Below, in pieces: positions 1 to 9,188 of a DNA stretch of 64,000 nt. The stretch is from Belnapia moabensis DSM 16746 (GTDB lineage Bacteria > Pseudomonadota > Alphaproteobacteria > Acetobacterales > Acetobacteraceae). The notes under the pieces were generated by a model, which had not been told where the DNA came from, made no database searches, and saw only the letters and a program-made list of their open reading frames with translations. The stretch spans positions 62,001 to 126,000 of the forward strand of contig NZ_JQKB01000009.1 of assembly GCF_000745835.1 (NCBI RefSeq). The letters are read 5' to 3'. Numbering within the stretch: the stretch's first letter is position 1; each line of letters opens with the position of its first letter. The position numbers were made by a program, and so were the translations under genes.

Positions 1-1
1 G

Positions 2-1538
<1,537 letters not shown>

Positions 1539-1540
1539 TC

Positions 1541-1951
1541 ATGGCGACCTTCCTGCTCGAACTCGTCTCGCCGGAGAAGCTGCTGCTCTCCCGCCCGGTG
1601 GAGATGGCGACCCTCCCCGCCGAGGAAGGCGAGATGGGTGTACTCCCCGGGCATTCCCCGATGATCGTCGCCCTCCGGGGCGGCGTGATCCGGGTGCGGG
1701 AGAATGGTGCCGAAACCGAGGCGCTGTTCATCGCCGGCGGCTTCGCCGAAGTGTCGCCCGAGCGGGTCACCATCCTCGCCGACGAGGCGACGCCGCTCGC
1801 CAGCCTCTCCCGCGCCACGGCGGAGCGCCGCTTGGCCGAGGCCGAGGCTGCCTTGCAGGAGGCCATCGCCGAGCCGGAGCCGAAGCGGGATGCCGCCTAT
1901 GCCCGGGTCCAGGCCTTCCGCACCGCGGTTTCTGTCGCGCAGGCAGCCTGA
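1541..1951 (+). CDS. atpC: ATP synthase F1 epsilon subunit
   Basis: A 136-aa epsilon subunit that starts 2 nt after the atpD stop. The N-terminal beta-sandwich has the family signature MGVLPGHSPMI near residues 28-38, followed by a shorter helical tail rich in Ala/Glu. It links gamma rotation to the c-ring and damps ATP hydrolysis. This is the last atp gene seen: about 175 nt without a gene follow. A GC-rich inverted repeat at 2101-2117 (CGGCCC/GGGCCG) may end or shape the transcript. Confidence 0.95.
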   Translation: MATFLLELVSPEKLLLSRPVEMATLPAEEGEMGVLPGHSPMIVALRGGVIRVRENGAETEALFIAGGFAEVSPERVTILADEATPLASLSRATAERRLAEAEAALQEAIAEPEPKRDAAYARVQAFRTAVSVAQAA

Positions 1952-2127
1952 GCATCGCATCCCGGCCACGGTGGGGCGAATTCCGTCCGCCACACCGTGG
2001 CTTTTCGGCAACCTCGCTTGAATCCGCCGCGGCCCTGCCGAACATTGCGCTCAGGCATGGCGTTGGGGGCCCTGCCCGGATCGCGGGTGTCGCAGGATAA
2101 CGGCCCCCTTTGGGCCGCGGGGACAGG

Positions 2128-2982
2128 ATGAAGCACTGGCGCGTCGAGCAGGTCGCCTGGGATCGTTTCGAGCCTTCGAAGGTGGACCCGGACATCATCC
2201 CGCTGGTCAAGGCGGCGGCGATGGTGGAACGCAATGGCGGCGACTACGCCATCTATCTCAACCGGGTCTTCAACGACGATCCGGATTTCGCACGTGCCGC
2301 CGACCATTGGGCGGAAGAGGAGATCCAGCACGGCGACGCCCTCGGTAAATGGGCGAGCCTGGCCGATCCAGGCTGGGATTATGCCGCGGCCTTCGAGCGT
2401 TACCGCAACGGCTACAGCATCGACATCAATGCCGATGCCTCTATCCGTGGCTCCCGCACCGGAGAGCTGATCGCCCGGTGCATCGTCGAGACCGGCACCA
2501 GCAGCTACTACACGGCGCTCGCAGAGGCGACGGAGGAGCCGGTGCTCCAGCAGGTCTGCAAGCTGATCGCTGCCGACGAGTACCGGCACTTCAAGCTCTT
2601 CTACGACCATATGAAGCGCTACCTGGCGCGGGAGGATCTTTCCTTCGCCAAGCGGCTGCGCGTCGCCTTCGGCCGGGTCGGCGAGTCGGAGGATGACGAA
2701 CTCGCCTTCGCCTTCCATTGCGCCAATGAAGACCCGAGCATGGCCTATGACCATGAGCGCTGCATTACCGGCTATATGGGTCGGGCCATGGGCTTCTACC
2801 GCTACCGCCACCTGGAGCGGGGCATGGGCATGATCTTCAAGGCGGTGGGGCTGGAGCCGCGCGGCCGACTGTCCCAGCTTGCCGCCCGCGGTGCCTGGCG
2901 GCTGCTCTGCTGGCGGCGGGACCGCTACCGGGAGGCGATCCGCCGCATGACGCCGACCACACCGCTCGCGCAGGCCGCTTGA
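2128..2982 (+). CDS. Ferritin-like (rubrerythrin-type) di-iron protein
   Basis: A 284-aa protein with a four-helix ferritin-like fold. Potential di-iron ligands appear in order: E34, E65-x2-H68 (EEEIQHG), E121 and E151-x2-H154 (DEYRH). This is the pattern of rubrerythrin/ferritin-like carboxylate-bridged di-iron sites. No rubredoxin CxxC domain is present. ATG 2128 is preferred over the in-frame TTG at 2110 because GGGGACAGG lies directly before it. The stop overlaps the next gene by four bases. The substrate is unknown; an oxidative-stress or hydroxylase role is possible. Confidence 0.75.
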   Translation: MKHWRVEQVAWDRFEPSKVDPDIIPLVKAAAMVERNGGDYAIYLNRVFNDDPDFARAADHWAEEEIQHGDALGKWASLADPGWDYAAAFERYRNGYSIDINADASIRGSRTGELIARCIVETGTSSYYTALAEATEEPVLQQVCKLIAADEYRHFKLFYDHMKRYLAREDLSFAKRLRVAFGRVGESEDDELAFAFHCANEDPSMAYDHERCITGYMGRAMGFYRYRHLERGMGMIFKAVGLEPRGRLSQLAARGAWRLLCWRRDRYREAIRRMTPTTPLAQAA

Positions 2983-4097
2983 GTCTCCACCTTCCCCGTC
3001 GGCACCTGTTCGGAGCCGCCCTGGCGGGCCTCCTCGCACGTCAGGCCGCTGCCCAGGGCGGCGAGGGGCTGGCCGCCATCGCCCGGGACAACGGCATCAC
3101 CTTCGGCACCGCCGTCGATTCGACCAAGCTCGGCGATGCCACCTATGCCGCCCAGCTGGTGGCCGAGGCGCAACTGCTCGTGCCGGAATGGGAGGCGAAA
3201 TGGGCGGCCTTGCAGCCGAGGCAGGGTACCTTCGATTTCAGCCCGCTCGGCAGCATTGCCAGCTTCGCTCAGGCCCATGGTAAGCAGCTCCGCGGCCATG
3301 CCCTCGTCTGGCACGAGGCCATGCCGCCCTGGCTGACCGAGAGCCTTGCCGAGGGGGCGGCCAAGGCCCGCAGCCTGCTCGCCGCGCATCTGGACGGCGT
3401 GTTGCCGGCCACCCGCCCCGCCATCCGCGACTGGGACGTAGTGAACGAGGCCGTCGCCAATTCCGAGGGCAACCCCTTCACCGCTCGCACTCCGGCCCAG
3501 GGCGACCTGCGCGACACGCCCTGGCTCCGTGCCCTTGGCCCCGGCTATATCGAGGAGGCCTTCCGCGCCGCCCGCGAGCGGGACCGCACCCTCCGCCTCA
3601 CCTATAATGACTATGGCCTCGAAGGCGATACGCCCTGGGTCGAGGAGAAGCGGCAGCGCGTGCTCCGCCTGCTGCGGCGGCTGGTGGGCGCGCAATGCCC
3701 GGTCGATGCGCTGGGTCTGCAGGCGCATCTGCTGATGGATGAGCCGTTCCGGCCGGAGCCATTCGCCGCCTTCCTCAGGGCGGTGCGGGAACTCGGCCTC
3801 GCCGTCCTCGTCACCGAGCTGGACGTGCGCGAGGCGAGACAGCTCCCGGCCGGCCTCCCGGCCCGGGATGCCGCGGTGGCGGGGCGGGTGCGCCAAGTCA
3901 TCGGCACCGCGCTTGAGCAGGGGTGCCGTACGGTCCTGACCTGGGGCCTCTCCGACAAGGACAGCTGGTTGGCGCGGGAGCCGGATGTGATGCGGAAGGA
4001 TGGCCAGGTGCATCGCGGCCTGCCGCTTGACGATGCCGGAGCGCGCAAGGCGATGTGGCAGGCTCTCGTCACCGCCTTCGGCACGCGCCGGGGCTAG
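2979..4097 (+). CDS. Glycoside hydrolase family 10 endo-1,4-beta-xylanase
   Basis: A 372-aa secreted xylanase. The N-terminus (LPRRHLFGAALAGLLA, cut near AAAQ) is a twin-arginine export signal. The GH10 barrel follows with GHALVWHEAMPPWL, the acid/base glutamate E157 in WDVVNEAV and the nucleophile E280 in VTELDVRE, all at standard spacing. It should cleave xylan backbones outside the cytoplasm. The start is a TTG overlapping the upstream TGA (TTGA), which suggests translational coupling to the ferritin-like gene. The nearby uronate dehydrogenase and aldose epimerase fit glucuronoxylan sugars, though the pseudogene lies between. Confidence 0.9.
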   Translation: MSLHLPRRHLFGAALAGLLARQAAAQGGEGLAAIARDNGITFGTAVDSTKLGDATYAAQLVAEAQLLVPEWEAKWAALQPRQGTFDFSPLGSIASFAQAHGKQLRGHALVWHEAMPPWLTESLAEGAAKARSLLAAHLDGVLPATRPAIRDWDVVNEAVANSEGNPFTARTPAQGDLRDTPWLRALGPGYIEEAFRAARERDRTLRLTYNDYGLEGDTPWVEEKRQRVLRLLRRLVGAQCPVDALGLQAHLLMDEPFRPEPFAAFLRAVRELGLAVLVTELDVREARQLPAGLPARDAAVAGRVRQVIGTALEQGCRTVLTWGLSDKDSWLAREPDVMRKDGQVHRGLPLDDAGARKAMWQALVTAFGTRRG

Positions 4098-4119
4098 CTG
4101 CGGCCCGTCAGCGGGGTTT

Positions 4120-5260
4120 CCTCCAGGCGGCGGCACGGCAGCGCCGAGGGCTCTGCCAGTCAGCCGGGAGACCATGGCGACGGAGATGGCGATGCCGCCG
4201 TTGCGCGAATCGACAATATTCTGGACGGCTACGGTCATCGGCGAGAGCCGGCAACCGAAGGACAGGGCAAGCAGCAGCGTCACCGCCATATCGGGTGGCA
4301 AGCAATGGCCGTGGCATGCGGTGGCAAGGACGGGGCACATCGCCAGCGCATGCCAGGCGAGGAAGCTGCCGTTGACGCGTTCAAGCGTCATGGCGCTCAT
4401 CTTGAGCCCTGCTTCTTTCCAGATGATGATCGAGCGGCACCAGGATCACGAGGGCCATCATCGCTATGGAGGTGAGGCCGCTCGGCAGGATGCTGATGGT
4501 GGCAAGGCGGTTGTCGAAACGCTGGAGCTGCAGCACCGGGCGCTCCTGCGCGATCGGCGCGACGAGGCCGGCGAAGCCGAGCGCCAGGCAGAGAAGCGCC
4601 TCCGGCGCCTTCTGCCCCTTGCGTGCCGCATCAGGATGACGCCGAGCAGCAGCGGCATGCAGGAGAGCAGGATCACCACAGCTCCCGCCCGTCGATTCTC
4701 ACCCACCGGCCGGGCTTCGGCGGGCGGCGGAGCTGGAACCCAATGGTGGCGAAGGTCGCCGCGCTGAATGGCAGATTGATCCAGAAGACCTGACCCCAAG
4801 ACACGTATCCGACGAAGAGCCCACCGCGCAGTGGCCGGCGATATGGGCGGTGGCGAAGGCGGCCGGGAGTACCTCTGCATCCTCGCCCGCTTCCGCGACG
4901 GCAGGGTGGCGCATGCCACGGCAAGAGAGATCGTCCCGGAGCCCGGCGCCGAGCCCTGCACCACTCTTGCCGCGATCGTCGCCGGCATGGTCGGCGAGAG
5001 CGCCGCCAGCATCGAACCGCCGACGACCATGGATGTCAGAGCCGCCGGCAGATCGGCGCCGTCGTGGTGAAGGCGACGCGATGGGCTGGGACGATCCGGG
5101 GCAGCAGCCCCCAGCCGTCGACATCGCCGGCGACGACGAAGAGCGCCGTCGCGGCTATTGGCTGGGCGAGGCTGTAGAGGCAGAGCGCCAGCATCGGCTC
5201 CACTGCGATGGTGCGGACCTCGCGAGGCGGGAAGACGGCGAGGCTCGGGGATGTCGCTTG
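4120..5260 (-). pseudogene. Decayed MFS multidrug exporter (DHA2/EmrB type)
   Basis: No intact frame exists, but fragments of one 14-TM exporter appear in order on the minus strand in alternating frames. Near 5240-5040 is the TM1-TM2 region (ATALFVVAGDVDGWGLLPRI). At 5040-4850 is PTMPATIAARVVQGSAPGSG, the Q-G motif C. At 4819-4676 is SWGQVFWINLPFSAATFA. At 4540-4420 is FDNRLATISILPSG. At 4358-4130 is LSPMTVAVQNIVDSRNGGIA. At least three frameshifts separate them, and the total is shorter than the usual 1.5 kb, so parts are deleted. No neighbour depends on it. The family call is firm; the exact ends are approximate. Confidence 0.8.
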
Positions 5261-5357
5261 ATCGGGCACAAGGCGGGGCGCTATGCCCCGAAGCGGTTGC
5301 CGCCAAGCCCACCGGCGCCGCACAGTGCGGCCGGATCCGTCACATGAAGGCTTCGAC

Positions 5358-6200
5358 ATGCCCGCACCGCAAAAACCCGTCCTCCTCACCGGCGCCAGCG
5401 GCAATCTCGGCCGCGTCCTTGCCCCGGCGCTGGCCGCGCAGGGCTGGATATTGCGGCTGACGGATATCACGCCCTTTCCGGATACGGTGCCGCAAGGCGC
5501 CAGCTTCACCCGCCTCGATCTGAACGAGGGACTCGGCCTGGCTCGCCTGGCGGAGGGCTGCGGCGCCATCCTGCATTTCGGCGGCATCAGCGTGGAGCAG
5601 CCCTTCGAGACGGTGCTCGGCCCGAACCTGCGCGGCCTCTACCATGTGTACGAAGCCGCGCGGCGCGAGGGCGCCCGCGTCCTCTTCGCCAGCAGCAACC
5701 ACTCCATCGGCTTTCACGAGCGGCCGCAGGGCAACGAGGCGAAGATCGATGTCGACTGCGCCTTCCGCCCGGACGGCTATTACGGCTTGTCGAAGGCCTA
5801 TGGCGAACTGATGGGCCGGCTCTATTGGGACAAGCACGGCGTCGAGAACGTCAACTGCCGCATCGGCTCCTGCTTTCCGAAGCCCACGAATGCGCGGATG
5901 CTCTCCACCTGGCTCTCTTTCGGCGACCTTACGCGGCTGGTGACGGCGGCGGTCGAGGCGCCACGCACCGGGCATTGCGTGATCTGGGCCTGCTCCAACA
6001 ACCCGGCCAGCTTTTGGGGGAAGGACCACCGCGAGCGCATTGGCTGGCAGCCGGAGGATACGGCGGAGGATTTCCGCACCGAGGTCGGCCACATCCTCTC
6101 CGGTGACCCAGTGGAGGAGCGCTACCAGGGCGGCGGCTATACCAGCATCGAGTATTCCCGCAGAACGCCTTCGCCCCGCGATCCCTTCACACTGGACTGA
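5358..6200 (+). CDS. udh: Uronate dehydrogenase (NAD-dependent)
   Basis: A 280-aa extended SDR. The N-terminus has TGASGNLGRV (Rossmann glycine motif) and the active site has Y142-x3-K146 in YYGLSKAYGE. It shares the uronate-dehydrogenase features SSNHSIGFH, RIGSCFP and ARMLSTWLS, the last matching the sugar-acid-binding region of Agrobacterium Udh. The reaction oxidises D-glucuronate or D-galacturonate to the aldaro-lactone with NAD+. The start at 5358 gives the family length; upstream in-frame sequence is not family-like. It forms a pair with the aldose 1-epimerase four bases downstream. Confidence 0.88.
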   Translation: MPAPQKPVLLTGASGNLGRVLAPALAAQGWILRLTDITPFPDTVPQGASFTRLDLNEGLGLARLAEGCGAILHFGGISVEQPFETVLGPNLRGLYHVYEAARREGARVLFASSNHSIGFHERPQGNEAKIDVDCAFRPDGYYGLSKAYGELMGRLYWDKHGVENVNCRIGSCFPKPTNARMLSTWLSFGDLTRLVTAAVEAPRTGHCVIWACSNNPASFWGKDHRERIGWQPEDTAEDFRTEVGHILSGDPVEERYQGGGYTSIEYSRRTPSPRDPFTLD

Positions 6201-6204
6201 GCCC

Positions 6205-7059
6205 ATGCTGGAACTCGCCCGCGGCGACTGGCAGGCGCAGCTGCTGCCGGAGCAGGGCGCAGCCGTCGCGCAATTGGCCTGGCAGGGACGGGACGTGCTG
6301 GTCCCGCTGCCGCTTGGTGCCGACCCGACGGCGAGCTTCGCCGGCGCCTTCGTCATGCTGCCTTGGACCAACCGGCTGGATGGCGGGCGGCTGCCCGTCG
6401 CCGGCATGGTGTACCACCTGCCCGTCAATCGTCCTGAGGACGGCACCGCGATTCACGGCCTTTCGCGCGATCGCGTCTGGGCGATCGAGTCGCAGGCGGG
6501 CGATCGCTGCATGCTGACGCAGGCGCTCGACGGCACGGCGGAAGGCTTGCCCTATTCCTATCGTGCGCAGCTTTCCCTCGCGCTGGGGGATGACGGTGCG
6601 CACCTCTCCATCGCGGTGACGAACACGGCCGATCAGCCCTTCCCCTTCGGCCTAGGCTGGCACCCGTTCTTCCTGCGACCTGCCGGTACGGGACTGCGCT
6701 TCCGCGCCAGCGCCTTGTTCGCCCGGGATGCACGCACGCTCCCCGTCGCGGTGCAGGTGAGCGATGGGCTCGTCGGCGACGAGGCAGCCTATGAAGGCCT
6801 CGACACGCATTTCGCCGGATGGGACGGCGCGGCGGAAATCCTTCGTCCCGATCTCCGCCTGCATCTCGCGGTATCGGGCGCCTGGTCGCGCAACCTGCAT
6901 GTCTTCGCTCCGGCCGGCAGTGGTATCATCTGCCTCGAGCCGGTGAGCCATGTGCCGGATGCGCCCAACCGCCCCGACTTCGCCGGCTACGGCCCGTTGA
7001 CGATGCTGGCGCCCGACGAGTCGCTGACCGCCTCACTGCTGCTTCGGGCCGAGTTCTGA
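6205..7059 (+). CDS. Aldose 1-epimerase (mutarotase)
   Basis: A 284-aa galactose-mutarotase-fold protein. It contains PWTNRLDGG, IHGLSRDRVW with the first active-site His, FGLGWHPFFLRP with the second, and the late acidic motif ICLEPVSHVPDAPN. It interconverts alpha and beta sugar anomers. ATG 6205 begins four nucleotides after the udh stop, so the two are one transcript; mutarotation would supply the anomer used by uronate dehydrogenase. A strong hairpin follows at 7076-7103. Substrate preference cannot be read from sequence. Confidence 0.85.
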   Translation: MLELARGDWQAQLLPEQGAAVAQLAWQGRDVLVPLPLGADPTASFAGAFVMLPWTNRLDGGRLPVAGMVYHLPVNRPEDGTAIHGLSRDRVWAIESQAGDRCMLTQALDGTAEGLPYSYRAQLSLALGDDGAHLSIAVTNTADQPFPFGLGWHPFFLRPAGTGLRFRASALFARDARTLPVAVQVSDGLVGDEAAYEGLDTHFAGWDGAAEILRPDLRLHLAVSGAWSRNLHVFAPAGSGIICLEPVSHVPDAPNRPDFAGYGPLTMLAPDESLTASLLLRAEF

Positions 7060-7075
7060 CTCTGTCGTGTTGACT

Positions 7076-7103
7076 CCCGCGTGCGCAAAGCGGCGCGCGC
7101 GGG
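7076..7103 (+). terminator. GC hairpin after the udh/epimerase pair
   Basis: An 11-bp stem (CCCGCGTGCGC pairing with GCGCGCGCGGG, one G-T wobble) with a 6-nt loop lies 16 nt after the epimerase stop. No U-tract follows, so it is a candidate terminator or mRNA-stabilising hairpin rather than a classic intrinsic terminator. Confidence 0.5.
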
Positions 7104-7158
7104 AACGCTTGCCTTGGCGTGACGTTGCCGGATGCAACCATGTCGAAGGAAGCGCAGC

Positions 7159-8883
7159 ATGGCAGGCACCGCGCGCAAATCCGATCCCGAACTCTGGGAG
7201 CAAGTGAAGAAGGAAGTGACCGAAGGCGACAAGGGCGGCAAGCCCGGCCAATGGTCCGCCCGCAAGGCGCAGATGGCGAGCGCCGAGTACCAGAAACGCG
7301 GCGGCGATTACGAAGGCCCGAAGCAGCCCGACAACCACCTCGCTCAGTGGACCGAGGAGGAGTGGGGCACGAAGTCCGGCCAAGAGTCGCTCGAGACCGG
7401 CGAGCGCTACCTCCCGAAAGCCGCGCGCGAGCGTCTCTCGGACGAGGAGTATGACCGCAGCACCGCCGCCAAGCGGCATGATCTGGAGGCCGGGCGGCAG
7501 TTCTCGCCGCAGCCCGAGGATGTCGCGCGGAAGAGCGCGGCTGCCCGTCACCACCCGCAGCAAGGGAGCAGCACCCGCATGCCGGAGGAGGATTTCGAGG
7601 AGTCGACCGGGGCGGTCTTTCGCCGCCTCGTGAACCTGTCAGCCGCCGAGATGCGCCGCTGGCTGGACAGCGACGAGAGCCGTACGACCGGCTTCACCCG
7701 CGAGGGCGAGACGGAAGCCGTCGGCCACCAATCCGGCCGCCGCATCCTCGCCGTGCTCGAGCGCGAGGAGCCCGCGGACGAGGACTTCCAGCGCGAAGTT
7801 ATCGGCTTCATCCGGCGCCACCTGGCCCAGCGGCCCGGTGGCGACGTGACCGACACGCGCTGGCGCCATTCACTCATGAACTGGGGACACGATCCGATGA
7901 AGGACGACACCGACTCCATGCCGACGACCGAAGAGACCCAGCAGGACGCCGCCCCCGAGGCAGCGCCCGAGCCCGCGCCGCGGAAGACCCGCACCCGTCG
8001 CAGCCCCGCTGCGGCGGATGGCGAGGAACCGGCCCGGAAGCCGCGCCGCGCAGCCTCCGCCACACCAGCCAAGCGTGGTGCCGCTGGTCGCACCGCGGCC
8101 GCGGCGGAAGGCGGCCGCAGCTCCAGCAGCCGCACCCGCAGCGCTGCCGGCCGTGCGGCGCAGAGCGAGGGCGGCCGCAAGGGCGGCAGCGCCCGCACCC
8201 CGCGCAAGGCGGCTGCGGCACGCAGCAACGGCGCCAAGGGCGGCGCGACCCGGAGCGCGACGGCGAAGAGCACCGCCACTCGCCGCAGCAGCACGGCGAC
8301 GACGAAGCGCACCTCCGCCGCCACCACGAAGCGCTCGGCCGGCACAGCCAAGACCGCGACGCGTGGCGCCGCCGGCCGCACGGCCGCGGCAGCCAAGGGC
8401 GGCCGCAACAGCGCCGGCACCACCAGGCGCGCATCTTCCGCGACGACGAAGCGCGCTTCCGCCACTACCACGAAGCGCTCGACCGGCACCGCCAAGACCG
8501 CGACGCGCGGCGCCGCCGGTCGCACGGCCGCGGCAGCTAAGGGCGGCCGCAGCAGCGCCGGCACCACCAAGCGCGCCTCTGCCACGACGGCAAAGCGCTC
8601 GACCGGCACCGCCAAGACCGCGACGCGCGGCGCTGCAGGCCGTACGGCCGCGGCAGCGAAGGGCGGCCGCAACAGCACCGGCACCACCAAGCGAGCCACG
8701 GCCTCCACTGCAAAGCGCAGCACGGCGAAATCTGCTGGCGGCAGCACCGCCAAGCGGGCGACCGGTACTGCGGCCAAGCGCGGAGCCGCCAAGACGACGA
8801 CGCGCGGCGCCGCCGGCCGTACGGCCGCGGCGGCGAAGGGCGGGCGCAACAGCGCCGGCACGTCCCGTAGTCGGAGCCGCTAG
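7159..8883 (+). CDS. DUF5872-DUF3140 protein with histone H1-like tail
   Basis: A 574-aa three-part protein. Residues 1-125 match the DUF5872 type (PELWEQVKKEVTEGDKGGKP, then QWSARKAQ). Residues 140-247 match DUF3140 (VNLSAAEMRRWLDSDES, SVGH-like EAVGHQSGRRI, HLAQRPGGDVTDTRWR, SLMNWGHDP). Residues 250-574 are a disordered Ala/Thr/Lys/Arg tail with repeated units such as RGAAGRTAAAAKGGR and KRSTGTAKTAT, like eukaryotic H1 or bacterial AlgP/HctB tails. Nucleic-acid binding is likely for the tail; the role of the two globular domains is unknown. ATG 7159 is chosen over ATG 7132 because GAAGGAAG sits just before it. It is monocistronic, with hairpins on both sides. Confidence 0.8.
   Translation: MAGTARKSDPELWEQVKKEVTEGDKGGKPGQWSARKAQMASAEYQKRGGDYEGPKQPDNHLAQWTEEEWGTKSGQESLETGERYLPKAARERLSDEEYDRSTAAKRHDLEAGRQFSPQPEDVARKSAAARHHPQQGSSTRMPEEDFEESTGAVFRRLVNLSAAEMRRWLDSDESRTTGFTREGETEAVGHQSGRRILAVLEREEPADEDFQREVIGFIRRHLAQRPGGDVTDTRWRHSLMNWGHDPMKDDTDSMPTTEETQQDAAPEAAPEPAPRKTRTRRSPAAADGEEPARKPRRAASATPAKRGAAGRTAAAAEGGRSSSSRTRSAAGRAAQSEGGRKGGSARTPRKAAAARSNGAKGGATRSATAKSTATRRSSTATTKRTSAATTKRSAGTAKTATRGAAGRTAAAAKGGRNSAGTTRRASSATTKRASATTTKRSTGTAKTATRGAAGRTAAAAKGGRSSAGTTKRASATTAKRSTGTAKTATRGAAGRTAAAAKGGRNSTGTTKRATASTAKRSTAKSAGGSTAKRATGTAAKRGAAKTTTRGAAGRTAAAAKGGRNSAGTSRSRSR
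8341..8862 (+). repeat. Imperfect tandem repeats coding the H1-like tail
   Basis: Four near-identical stretches of about 75-90 bp encode KTATRGAAGRTAAAAKGGR or a close variant. They begin near 8341, 8481, 8601 and 8788; two are exactly 120 bp apart. Synonymous changes between copies show they are not fresh duplications but a maintained protein repeat. Copy number may vary between strains. Confidence 0.8.
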
Positions 8884-8889
8884 AGGAAA

Positions 8890-8919
8890 CTCCGCTCGGA
8901 TGGGATCGTCCGAGCGGAG
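8890..8919 (+). terminator. Perfect 11-bp inverted repeat after the H1-tail gene
   Basis: CTCCGCTCGGA and TCCGAGCGGAG are perfect reverse complements separated by 8 nt, 7 nt after the stop codon. Position and stem strength fit a terminator, although only a weak AT stretch follows instead of a U-tract. Confidence 0.6.
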
Positions 8920-9188
8920 TAATCGGCTCTTGCGACCCGAGAATGAAATGGGCGGATTTTGCTCTCGGGTCGCCAGCCATTATTGTCGGTGGACTGCTTG
9001 TCCGCAAAGCTCGTGGGCAAACCCAGAAGCTTCACGGGCCGGACACTGAGCGGCCTCCGGTCAGGCGACGCCCGATCGGGGTTGTTCGTCCGTCCCGGTT
9101 TCGGTTCGCAGCCGACGCAGCTCGCACGGGCCGCGTCGCGCTGTGCTAGGCTCGGCGAAACCGCCACCGGGGAGAGCCGATCCAGCCG
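8920..9188. other. Gene-free spacer upstream of acyl-CoA dehydrogenase
   Basis: With the hairpin this makes a spacer of about 305 bp without a supported gene. A TGCTAGGCT element near 9144-9152 resembles the -10 region seen at other starts here and may be the promoter of the dehydrogenase gene. Nothing else is recognised. Confidence 0.4.

Noticed and set aside
2925-4400. 491-codon minus-strand frame opposite the xylanase
   Set aside because: Most is GH10 antisense; only its first 90 codons are meaningful, as the last surviving fragment of the MFS pseudogene.
7076-7103. CRISPR-like or mobile repeat
   Set aside because: The repeat is a single hairpin next to a stop codon, with no spaced array.
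8341-8862. CRISPR array reading of the periodic repeats
   Set aside because: Units keep one reading frame, vary synonymously and encode a low-complexity tail; spacers are not unique and no cas gene is near.
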